Below are positions 1-10,659 of a stretch of DNA of 64,000 bases, piece by piece (position 1 is the stretch's first letter; the number at the start of each line of letters is the position of its first letter). Origin of the DNA: Aldrovandia affinis (lineage: Eukaryota; Chordata; Actinopteri; Notacanthiformes; Halosauridae); contig JAINUG010000048.1 of assembly GCA_029706075.1 (NCBI GenBank), forward strand, positions 3,404,501 to 3,468,500, read 5' to 3'. The notes beneath the pieces were generated by a model. It searched no databases. It had not been told where the DNA came from and saw only the letters and a list, made by a program, of their open reading frames with translations. The translations under genes and the position numbers were made by a program.

Positions 1-378
1 GCGTCCCATTGAAAATGAATAACTTCTTAATAGTTTTGTCCTGGAAGGAAGGTACACAACTTCAGTTTCTGCTTTCCCAGCGTATCACAAGCATTACACA
101 TAGTGCATCATGGGAGGTTAAATCCAGACCTTGAGATTATCATGCATTTTGACAAGCTCAAAATTTCACATTCCATCAGCCACTTTACTATGTCTCACAT
201 GGATACTGATTTATTTGGGTGTCTTTGGAACCTTTTTACAAAAATGTATTTACTGTATGTTGAGGCGATGTTAAGATAAGATTCTAGCTAGGCTTGGTGC
301 TGTATAGGTGTGTGGGTATGCCCGCCAACCTGTAACTTAGTGGATGGACTATCTGCAATCCCAATTCCACTAGCTTGC

Positions 379-953
379 TATAGGTAACTGCCCAAATAAA
401 GGAAACACTGACATAAAGTGTCTTAATAGGGCTGCAAACTGACCATAGTATCCCTCTCTGTGAAGTATTGATGAAACTGTCTGCTGTAACTGTACTGTAC
501 TACTGTAACACTTTGTTGTACGTCGCTCTGGATAAGAGCGTCTGCCAAATGCCTGTAATGTAATGTAATGTAATGTCTGCTAATGCCCTAGATATATATT
601 TGCAGTGAACTGATTGACAGTTGCTTGAACCAATGCACAGGTCGAGGAATATGTACTTTCGGCCACAGTGGCCCCTGGTTGATGATGTCTTTCCCTCTTT
701 GTCACTGAAGCTCCTGTCAAACGTGTTCCAACTATCACCCCTCTTTCAAACTCATTGAGATCTCTTATTATGCCATTGTAGCCAAAATAATGGGCAACTG
801 GACCTGCCCAGCATTTTTGTTCATGACCCTAAACATGATGGGATGTTCACTGCTTAATTAACTCAGGAACCAGACCTGTGTGGAAGCACCTGCTTTGTAT
901 CCTTCATTTCCTCACTCAAGTGTTTCCTTTATTTTGGCAGTAGATTTATTTAT
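379..953 (-). mobile_element. Tc1-type transposon relic, copy A (N-terminal part)
   Basis: Left terminal repeat TATAGGTAACTGCC then AATAAAGGAAACAC; right end GTGTTTCCTTTATTTTGGCAG. These are inverted copies of one terminal repeat. On the minus strand, 773-692 encodes IRDLNEFERGVIVGTRLTG, matching the N-terminal helix-turn-helix region of Tc1 transposases. The catalytic C-terminal part is missing. An L2-like LINE tail appears to be inserted at about 450-575. Non-functional. Confidence 0.75.
450..575 (+). mobile_element. L2-clade LINE (UnaL2-like) or dependent SINE 3' tail
   Basis: Contains GTCGCTCTGGATAAGAGCG, a 6-bp stem with a GGATA loop, followed by TCTGCCAAATGCC and four TGTAA-type repeats. 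This stem-loop plus short tandem tail is the 3' recognition end of the UnaL2 group of L2 LINEs and their SINE partners. Only the tail is present. It splits the Tc1 relic around it, so it is the younger insertion. Confidence 0.7.
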
Positions 954-1084
954 AGTAGATAACAATTTTCACAAACATTCCTTGGTGTCTAACCAACTGG
1001 CTATCTTAGTAAAACAGCAATTAATATTGCTTTGTGTTTTACAAACATGTTTTATTTATTTTGAGCAGATAATATGAGATTGTG

Positions 1085-1160
1085 GGTTTATGTGTAACTG
1101 CTAAAGCCAGCTAGCTAACTACAGTAATGCCAATGTTGGCTAGCTTGCTTGCTAGCTAAA
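1085..1160. repeat. TAGC-rich nested palindrome
   Basis: CCAGCTAGCTAACTACAG and GTTGGCTAGC...GCTAGCTAAAG form overlapping inverted repeats of GCTAGC. Function unknown. Confidence 0.4.
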
Positions 1161-1849
1161 GATTTTCACAACCTTGTTTGCTGTATAGATACCGTTAACT
1201 GTTTGTTTTAGTAAAATGGTTGTTTAATGACACTTTTGCATTTTATGAACATGTTTTTTTTCCTGCCATGCCAAAATAAAGCTGATCAGTGCCTCCAGCT
1301 GCCGACTGGATGTAGAATGTGTCACAAGGGACTCAAACATAAACCATTAACACTTCAGGGGATGTGGAATGCCTTACCATTCCATGTTTTTATGTTTCAG
1401 CCATGAGATCAAGTTTCCTTAACTGTACATTATTAAACAGTAAATAATTATTGTAAGTATAAAGGGAAAACAAAGTTTAAAATATAACATGGTTATATTT
1501 GGCTTTGTACGGTTATATTGTTCATGTATTGTCCTTTTTAATATGAGGGACAACCACTGAGCCACACAGAACCACCAAAGTATGAGAATAATAATACACT
1601 GTGGCTTTGTCATGAACAGTTTTATTATTATTATTATTCATTTTATTTATTTCCAAAATGACCACTAAGATGTTTACAATTGCCAAAAGCTTAAGCTCTG
1701 TTGTTTCTGTGCTCAGCAAACTATTATTATGCCGTATGTATTGTTTGTGTGTACTGCTATTAATACAATTATTTTACAGATTTTCTGACAGGAGTACTGT
1801 TAGATGAAGAGTGGGTCATGTTATATATTTTATTTATGTCTAGATTGTA

Positions 1850-2073
1850 TGGAGCTGATTGGTTACAATGTAAAAAAAATTGTTCATCTTGCATTTTCCA
1901 GCCCTGATACCACTGTTACTGAGTAGAAAACTAAATTATTTGTATGGCATAGATAGGTAACAATGCAAGAACAAAACTGAACCCGTTCATATTGCATTTG
2001 CATTTCTAATACCACTTAATTTCAATGTAACTAAGCACATTCTTACTTGTATGGCATAGATAGGTAACAACAC
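1850..2073. repeat. Two-copy tandem repeat, period 107 bp
   Basis: TGTATGGCATAGATAGGTAA occurs at 1941 and again at 2048, preceded in each case by related sequence (TTCATCTTGCATTT / TTCATATTGCATTT and ATACCACT). A diverged ancient duplication. Confidence 0.55.
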
Positions 2074-2294
2074 TAATGCATCTTACATGGTAATAACATT
2101 GAAAAATTCTAGTGCATAGTATAAGTTGCATGGTAAAAATCTGCTAATCAGATGGTTATTTTCAGAAATGACAGAGCAAATACAACTCACCTAACCTAGT
2201 AATAACAAGGAAATTATTTTTCTTGTTACTAGTAATTGAAACAATGGAGAGTTCTGGTGCTACTTCGCCAAACTAACAAGGTGCATTGAATATG

Positions 2295-2490
2295 AAACAG
2301 TACCAATAAACAAATAATTTCAACTACACTTGAAGTAAGATGGAAGAAAGTAATTGTTTATTATTAAAAAGTCCAGGAAACCCTCACAAAGGCTACAGTA
2401 TATATCAAAATGCGTTGGTTTTTAATAATAACAAATTATTTTCATCCATTTTACTTCAAGTGTAGCTGGAATTCTCTATGTTTATTGTTA
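2295..2490. repeat. Long imperfect inverted repeat (snapback element)
   Basis: The left arm around 2319-2372 (CTACACTTGAAGTAAGATGG, then AATTGTTTATTATTAAAAA) is mirrored by the right arm around 2415-2470 (TTTTTAATAATAACAAATTA, then TTTTACTTCAAGTGTAG). Pairing can be extended outward through CAATAAACA. The loop is about 45 bp. Likely a foldback MITE relic; no terminase or transposase is visible. Confidence 0.65.
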
Positions 2491-3720
2491 CTGCTAATTG
2501 TCAAGTTTTTACCATGTCATTACCCACTCCTAAAAATGTAGTACTACCATACGGTGTGTGTGCCTATGTGTATGTGTGCATGTGTTTGTAGGAATGTGTG
2601 TCTGAGTCAGTGTTCAGGACAATATTTGCCAGTGCACCACAAGTAAGAAGAATAATCCTGTTCCTCCTCCCTCCCTCACAAGCTGAAATTTATCCAAACA
2701 GCTGTTGTAAAGCTCTCCTGGAATGGATTTCGCTGGCTGAGGCTGGCATTACCTGGACTTGCCCCTGAGTGAGAGGAGCCAGGAGCAGATTCCAGGGGAC
2801 TCGTGTGCTCAGATTATGGGCGGCACAGAAGCTCCACCAGGTGGGGGGTGGGGGAATCAAGGTCTACCATTGTTTGTTCTAAACAGTGCTGTTTGCTCCA
2901 GGTTAATGTCCTTTCTCCTTCTCTCTGTCTTGTCTCCATGGCATAATGTGCGAAACACACTATTTATACAGGCCTCGCCAAGCTCTCTCCTAGCCCATTT
3001 AGTTGTGGCCTATTTTCAGTGGATATCACACAGGTTGGAGTCAAGCGGGTCTGTGTATGGTCTGGATTTTTACAGAATCACACTGTCTTATGGTGTTTTG
3101 GTTTTTTTGGAGGAGGTGGTACTCCTTGCTCAAGCAGGACTCAAGCAGGACAGCTGCTCAACGGTTGAACTGCACTTCTGACAAAGAAGGTGAAAACGCA
3201 AATCTATGAATATGACCCAACCCTGGGCTACGTCTATGTGTCTCAGGAAAGCTGGCACCTTTCTGGGCACTGCATAGCACAGCCTCAATCTCCAAGCATA
3301 TGGCCCACCTCGCTGTCACCGTGATCCACTCTGGGGGCTGAAAGTAAAAGAGAGGGGCTTGCACCTGTGTCTTTTTTACGAGGCTATGGATATGGCTCTT
3401 CACAGTTTCTTGATGCTCAATGTTCATTCCACCATTTGGAGTATTACTTTACTTTCCTGACTCATTATGACATTACATTTGCATAAATACTACTTTCCTC
3501 TCAGCCCACAAAGCATAGCAGTTAACTGTGTTCACTAACCATAGAAAATTGCTGCCTTTCCCCCCCCTTTTAACCTATTTTTATCCCAGATTTTTTTTCT
3601 CCCATCATATCCGTGAGACTGTAGGCCAGTCTTATCACTGCAATGTCCTTCCTTGGAGGAATACACTTCATATGCAGCCCAGGCAATGATAGATCATGGG
3701 GTCCCTCGCTGTACTGAGAC

Positions 3721-3748
3721 CCAGTGTTTTAGCAGGATGTGCCACTCC
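3721..3748 (-). repeat. Short dispersed repeat shared with 19859-19883
   Basis: Minus-strand GGAGTGGCACATCCTGCTAA continuing to ACACTGG matches GTGGCACATCCTGCTAAAGC at 19859 (plus). The surrounding 3570-3750 block, read on minus, ends GGGAGAAAAAAAATCTGGG and may be an old SINE. Confidence 0.4.
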
Positions 3749-4144
3749 ATAATAGACCACTATTGAAATTCCACAAAGCAAGGAAAGAGTCCTTTGATAA
3801 GATACTGTTCTCAAGGGTTCAGTTAAAATTTAGCAAGCTTGTTATGGTGCGAGGAAAAAATTATGCCTTTGGACAACAAATGAGTTCTGCTGTGTGCGCA
3901 TTGGCAGGGGATGCAAAACTAGGAAAGCATCCAAACCGGGGTGTTTCTGATCATTTTCATTTTATTTTGTGCCTTTTTTTTAAATACTGTGGTTAAAGGG
4001 CATTATTTCTCTCCCTCACTCTTAATGTCTCAATTCTCTCTCGTTCTCTGTCTCCCTATTGCTCTCTCTCTCTCTCACCTAGACTCTCCCCAGACCCCCT
4101 ACCTATGAAGGGGGAATTAGCAAAAAGACAACACTAATAAAAGA

Positions 4145-4530
4145 GCAGGAAAGCGGAGCTGGGTGATTGGATTAGTGAGATACAAATGTCCCCTTGCTAA
4201 TCTGGGGCATTATCTGCCGGTCTGTGCATTAGGAGCATTAGCCAATGGGCTGTGGAGCGGCGGGAGCGGGACCCGGTACCTGCCGGCCCATATCGCATCT
4301 GGCCTCCCGGGAGCAGCAGATATCGTCCATTACTGTCAACCTCGTCTCTGCTTAATTGGCGCAGATAGGAGCCCGCTGCTGCCAAAAAAGGTCCCTGCGA
4401 TTCAATTTAGCGCTGCAAGAGGGCTCTCTAAATATTTAATAGGACGGCTAAAGACATGCCAGCCAAACGTAGCACAGCGCCCTCTCAAACATTACATCTA
4501 TTGGACCAATACAAACGGGGCATTATAAAG
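4145..4530. promoter_or_regulatory. Candidate conserved non-coding element
   Basis: A repeat-free, compositionally balanced block amid repeats, dense in homeodomain-type cores (TAAT/ATTA), with GGCGCAGATAGGAGC and CCCATATCGCATCTGG segments. It contains an open frame (121 codons, plus) with no recognisable domain. The look is that of a vertebrate developmental conserved element, but this is an impression from composition and not an alignment. Confidence 0.35.
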
Positions 4531-4646
4531 CAATGCAAGCTAGTTCTAGCTAGGCAAAAGCTTGGTGATGTATAGGTATGGGGGTATGGCCGCCAACCCC
4601 CAACTTTGCAGATGGAATACCTGCCATCCCAATTCCACTAGCTTGC

Positions 4647-5158
4647 TATAGGTGACTGCCAAGATAAAGGAAACACCAGCATAAGGTGTCTTAATAGGGC
4701 ATTGGGTCACCATGAGCTGCCAGAAAAGCTTGCACCTTGGCATTCTACAGGTGACTGTAACACCATTCTTACACCAAAAAGTCCATCATATGTTGTTTTG
4801 TTTATGGTGATGAAAATGATGCCGCTCCAGAATCTCCCATGTGTCCAAGTAGGTTGAGATATGGTGACCTAGATGGCCATGGCATATGGTTTACATTATT
4901 TTCATGCTCCTCACCATTCAGTGATCACTCGTGCCCTGTGGATGGGGCACTGTCGTCCTGGAAGAGACCACTCCCATCAGGACACAATGAATAACCATGA
5001 AGGTGTCAGAATGGCTTTTTATTTATTGCCGTTTACCTTGCCCTTGAAGGGGTTGAGTGGCCTTAAACCATGCCAGGAAAAGGCAACCCACATCGTAACA
5101 GAGCCACAAGAACACTTAATTTACTCAAGTGTTTCCTTTATTTTGGCAGTTACTTGTA
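4647..5158 (-). mobile_element. Tc1-type transposon relic, copy B (C-terminal part)
   Basis: Same terminal repeats as copy A (TATAGGTGACTGCC... and ...TTTATTTTGGCAGTTACTTGTA). The minus strand retains decayed transposase C-terminal sequence: a PWPSRSPYLNLLGHMGDS-like stretch corresponding to the SPDLNPIEHLWE block with the catalytic Glu, and a MPRRIEAVLAA-like end near 4700-4745, both frameshifted. The two copies keep complementary parts of the same transposase. Both are preceded by the same roughly 100-bp flank (281-378 and 4545-4646). Confidence 0.8.
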
Positions 5159-5928
5159 TATTTATGTATATATACAACATAAATATATAATCTTTCTCCT
5201 TCTGTCTCTTTCTTTCTCCTTGTATCGGTCTCTGTCCACCTTTTCTTTCTTTTTCTCTCGCCTTCTCCCTCATCTCCCTATGCCAATTCACATTCAGATT
5301 CCCTCTTTTTCTCAGTCTCCCTCTCTTTCTCTCATGCTTACACACATTTGCAGAATCGGAAATTCAGTTTCACACACACACACATGCACACACACAGACC
5401 CACACATTAGTGTTGCCGTCACGCAGGTGACACGGGTGTGAGATTGGGCATCGCTTCAGGGACTGAAGCCTCTAATGAGGCACATGAATTCTAAATGTGC
5501 AGGGCACGGCATGCAGTATCATTACCATTATTATCTCCCCGCAACAAACTCTTCCTGCAGGACCATGGTAACACCAGTCACAAATTAGTCTGGTCCTGTA
5601 GTACAACGGTGGGGTCCACAAACCATCTTAGGCTGAGCTTCTGAGGTGGAATGCAGCTGAGCATAACTCAACGAAGAAAAGCTGAAGACATGTCACTGGC
5701 GTGGAGAAGAACTAACAGAAGTTCATACCACAGCAAGTCTAATATGTCTTTGTTTCCCATGAAGTCCTGATGATTTAATGAGCTCTACTGTTGCCGCTTC
5801 ATTGTGTGCTGAAGGTACCTTCCTTTACATGGGAAACAATCTATTTTTTAAAAGGGTATGTGAAGTATCTATTGTGGGGAACATGTGTAATATGCGTAGC
5901 TTGTAGTGGCACGGTTGCGTCTACTTAT

Positions 5929-6305
5929 GGGCCTCAGGTGGTGTAACGGTAAAGGCATTCACCCAGAATGCAGGTTGCCCACTGTGGCTGGGGTTCAACC
6001 TCTGGCTGCGCAAGCCCGGCTCTGGCCGCGAGCCCCGTTTGGGGCGGCGATTGGCTGTCCGCCCCAGGGAGAGGGGGGAGGGAGAGCCGGCACGAGCTCG
6101 CCGAAAAGTGTGAAGGGCATCCCTGTAAGACAGGTGGGTGAGTTCCGTCTTGGAGGAGGCGGATCATTTGCCGGCCTCTGGGTATTGGCTTGTCCCGTAG
6201 AGATGTACGGCGGGCTCGTGGGGGAGGGTGAATTGAAGAAATAGAGGGTATAATTGGCCACCAAATTGGGAGGAAAATATCTGAAATAAAAAAATAAACA
6301 ACTTC
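5929..6305 (+). mobile_element. tRNA-derived SINE, copy 1 (nearly full length)
   Basis: The head GGGCCTCAGGTGGTGTAACG has an A-box-like stretch, and GGGTTCAACCTC matches a B box (GGTTCRANYCC). The body contains GGGCGGCGATTGGCTGTCCG, GAGCTCGCCG and GAGTTCCGTCTTGGAGGAGG, and the 3' end AGAGGGTATAATTGGC(C/T)ACC runs into an A-rich tail. Copies at 45261-45566, 45883-46130 and 61135-61395 share the body and tail. No protein coded; mobilised by a LINE. Confidence 0.85.
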
Positions 6306-9300
6306 AAAATATGTCTGCATTACCAGTCATATATCATGGTTGTAAATAATCAAAACCTTTTACCATAAAAATATTTAGATGTCAATTTTTCACACTGTAG
6401 CAAAACCATATTTGTCTGTGTAACTTGTCCAAGGCATAGCCAGGAATTTACATTATAGCTGGAAGTATTAGTGGTTGCTGTGTAATTAGGATGTGAAGGA
6501 CAGCCCACTACATGGTGTGGTTATATAAGGCAGCACAGATGTAAAAGTGTCTGCGGCTGAGGTCTGGCTATGTCAGGACAATCATAACATTAACAAGGGG
6601 CATTCGAATCTGATGTCAAAAAACTTGATTATGGCCATTTACCGCAGCGTGACTGAAACCTGACCACACTGTATTTGGTTTGCTGCTGGGTTTTGACATA
6701 CTTGAAATGACAGGCCTGCCCAAAATGCCTTCTGAGAATTCAGTGTTGTGAGTGTTGGCATGCTGCATACGTGCATGTGCGTAGGCACATGTATGTGCAC
6801 CGTTTGTGTCAGTTAATGTGTGTAATTGAATGTTGCCCTTTCACGTGCTTCTACATTAAAGTGTCTCTTTTGTGAACTTGGATCCCTAGCCGACTAATGG
6901 CTTCGTGGACAAGACAGGATCCATATTAGTTTTTCCATTACTCTCCAGTTTAATTAAATGTAGCGCTGATAAATCTCATGTTTACAGTAGAGGCAAGAGC
7001 TGAGGCCAGCATAAATAAAGATGCTGGATTGACTCCAGAGAGTAGGAGAGAGAGAGAGAGGATGAGAAGACGAGGGAGAGAGGGAGAGGTAGAGAGAATA
7101 AACAGAGTACATGATGAGGGGGCGGAGATGTGGGTGGAAAAGGGGTGGGGTGGGCGTGCCAGAGAAATGGATGGTTTGATTGGCTCCTAATCAATAAGTG
7201 TGATTGGAACAAGAGTCGCATTAGCAAGGGGAGGAGCAGAGGTCATGGTCCAGTGTTAGTGTCAGTGTTTCCCAGTTGTCAATTGGAAAATATCAGTGAT
7301 TGTTTGCCTTTGGGAGAGTGGGTGAGTGGGGAGGGGGGGATGTATGGTTCCTTCTCGCTGTTAATGGCTTTTGGGGAATAATTATGAAACCCATTATTTT
7401 TGCAGCGATGATTGAAGTTGAACTCTGGTCTTATGATTATGATGCGGACACACAAGCAGTAACTCGTGCCCAAGCGCACTCACACACACACACACACACA
7501 CAAGCACACACATATATATTCTAAATTCCTTCCTCTAACACTAACGAAAAAGCACACACCTCAACACTTATTGCCGTGTCTCCATCCCTTCCCTTCCTCT
7601 ACCTGTATCACACACTCCTTCTTTGATGCTTCCTCACTCAGTTATCTGTCTCCCATGGTCATATTGCTCATTTTTTCCTCAGTCCTTTATTTCCTTATAC
7701 ACTTTTGCATTTATTTATTTATTTTAGTCCCTGTAAATTATTAGTGTGTCAGCTTTAGCGAGTGGTGACAAGTAATAATATGGGCGATATCCAGGCTATT
7801 AACTTGTTGACACTTTGGGGTCAGTTTGACAGCGGGCTAATGCCGAGTGTGACAGTGCGGAACCTCTTTATTATCCCACTGTAATGTTCTCCACGCTGAG
7901 GGCTCTTTTCTCTCTCCCTCTCCTTCTCTCATTCCTCATCCCCCCTCTCAACCTCTCTCTCAGAGAGAGAGAGAGAGAGCCTGATACACACACATCCTCT
8001 CTTTCCCTCTTTCCTCCTGCTATTTCTTTCTCCCCTCCCCCCTACTCTCTTTCACTGTATTGGTCCTTCCCTTTCTCCCTTTCTTTTTCTCTTATTCTTT
8101 CCCTCTCTCGCTTTCCTTCTCCCTCTTCAGTCCTTCTGGTCCTTCCTTTTATTTCTAATATTTCTCTCCTCCCTCATTTTTATTCATCTCATTATGGCCT
8201 CCCCTGAAATGGATCCTATCATCCCTCCTCTCATCACTCTTCTCTCTTCCATCATGCCTTGCTGCCTTATTGTCTCTAATCCTCCTCTCCTTCTCTCCAT
8301 CTTTCTAAATCGGTCAAATTTCCATGTCTGGAGTGGCTTCCCTCTCTGTGTTAGTCTTTAATTCAGGGTCACTCTGTGTACAGGACATTACAAAATAAAA
8401 GAGTACCACAGAGTACCCCATGGCACTACAGATAAAGGCACTAGTTTATCAAGTGTTTTACCTATACATACTGTTAATGCTGCAACTCCATATGCAACTA
8501 CATAACCTGGCTGATAAAATAATCATGGACAAAAACATTCTCTTCAATTGATAATTATGGCAGCAGGGAGTGTTAAGACATGTCATCCTGGATGTCCTGG
8601 ATAGTTCATTATAACACCAAATAGTCATGCAGTGCTAACCCAGTGCTAATTAACAGTTTACTAGTTAACAATTACATTTGAACTCTACTCTATGTAGCAA
8701 GCTGGATAGCTGATTTTTCATTGGTACGGTTAGCAAGACAGTGAAAATGAAACATTTACGTTCATAAGTTCAAGTGAATGATATCTTAATATGCATACCG
8801 GCAAACAGACAAGTTATACAGGAGGTCATGCTAAAAATTGCAGACTAATTCGCAAGCTAAATCACTTAAGATCTAGAAGCCAGATATGTTTCCCTGTTCT
8901 AGAATCAATTGTGTTTTTCAGTAATTCTTTGCTGTAACCAATAATTTGTTTGGCCGCTCTCTGTAATGTTATATTCTTCATATTGAATGAATTAGCTACA
9001 CAAGGTATAGGTTATATTCTTATGTCTAAACAGATTGTCATATGGCAAGTGCAACAGTGACAGTCCAGCAGGTGCAATCAGGTCATTTGTGTGCAGTGTA
9101 CACATGAGAACAATGCAGGAGGAGAGAAAAACATTTGTCTTGTCTGTCTGTGATACAGTCTAAAACCACACTTTGCCACACTCTCTCAATTTTATTCATC
9201 ATCTCATAGGAAATTATCCATAGTGCCATTGCACATCTCCAAAGTGGACAATTTGCAACATGTCTTTCTATCTCTTGATGTTTTAACATGAACTGTGGTG

Positions 9301-9319
9301 ATTTAAAATTGATATTACA

Positions 9320-9490
9320 TATGAGAGTACCACCAAGCTTTGCAAGGCATTACAGAGTAATACAGAGTACCACACGGCATTACAGAGTACCACAGAAAAT
9401 TACAGAGTTCCAGAGAGCACTAGTTGTAGTTCACTTCCCTACCGGGTAATAGATAGTTCCACAGAACACCACAGTACTACAAAGTGTCGG
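9320..9490. repeat. Degenerate short tandem repeat (GGCATTACAGAGTACCACA-like)
   Basis: Five or so imperfect copies of an 18-20 bp unit around CATTACAGAGTACCACA. A short outlier with the same words lies at 8385-8435. Confidence 0.5.
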
Positions 9491-10620
9491 AGAGAGCATA
9501 GCAAATCACGACAGGACTGTTTCCTCTGATGAGGTAGAATCAGTTCATTAGTAGTTGGTAACTGAAGGAAAGTTTCATTACGTACGTGAAAGTCAGTCCA
9601 AGTGTTAAACCAGTATATAAAACTCATCTCCCCTCAATACATATTTGACACATTCTTTTGGTAAAACATGTATACACAATTTGTTTTTTTTTATTAACCT
9701 GGTAAACCCTTTTAAATAATTATGTGAATTTCTGTGCTTACATACATTAAATGTGTTTTAAGAGATTATGCTCAGGCTTGCAAGATATTCACTTTTAAGC
9801 CCTAACATCTGTTGAAGATGGTTTCGGAAATGTCTTCACAGAATTCAAAGCGCAAATTATTTTGGTTGTTTGTAAATTCAATAATGAGCAATCTGATTTT
9901 GCTACCTCTGTCAAGTTTATCAGTATACTCAGTACTCATAATGACCTGGCTAATATGAGTGTAACTATAACAAAACATTTAGCAGTATTCCCCCTTGTGA
10001 ATGTGAAGGACTTTGTTACCCATCACAGAGGGACAAAGAGAGAAGGATGGATAGAGAGAGGAGGAGCGAGAGCAGTAGTGACAGAGGGAGAGAGAGGGAT
10101 GGGGAAAGAAGGAGCGAGAAAGACGATTCTATTTAGATAGACTTTGAAAACAGTATGCACCTCCTGTTCTGTTACTCTGTGACTATTTTCTGTCTCCTGT
10201 GCATATACATTCACTCTCCTCACTATCATTCCATCACTCCATCTCGCCCATCTCCCCATAAGTCTATTTGCTGATGCTGGCAGACATAAATGACTCCTGC
10301 TCATTCCACATGCAGCTGAATTTTAAAACGCATTAAAGAACTTATTTGCTGAAGCCTTAATGTGATCTGGAGGAAATTCTGTCCAAAGTAAACAGCAGCC
10401 ACGGGGCATGTGCAGGGCAGACACAATGTTGGTTGACATACAGAGTCACACACTGGCAGGAACAGACAGACAGACAGACACACACACACACACACACATA
10501 TATACTGTATAAATAGATATATAAATGCATATACTTACTGTAGCTCAGGCAGCCACAGCCTATATATTGATGTATAATAATTGTATATTCTTATTGTATA
10601 AATTATTTTTCATGACTGAG

Positions 10621-10659
<39 letters not shown>

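Noticed and set aside
1550-1577. CACTGAGCCACACAGAACC similar to the head of the SINE at 30491
   Set aside because: Only about 20 bases match and no body or tail follows, so it is not called as an element.
2759-3181. 140-codon open frame on the plus strand
   Set aside because: Translation lacks any family motif, and the flanks show no splice sites that would make it an exon.
5990-6264. Proline/glycine-rich open frames on both strands
   Set aside because: They lie wholly within a GC-rich tRNA-derived SINE.
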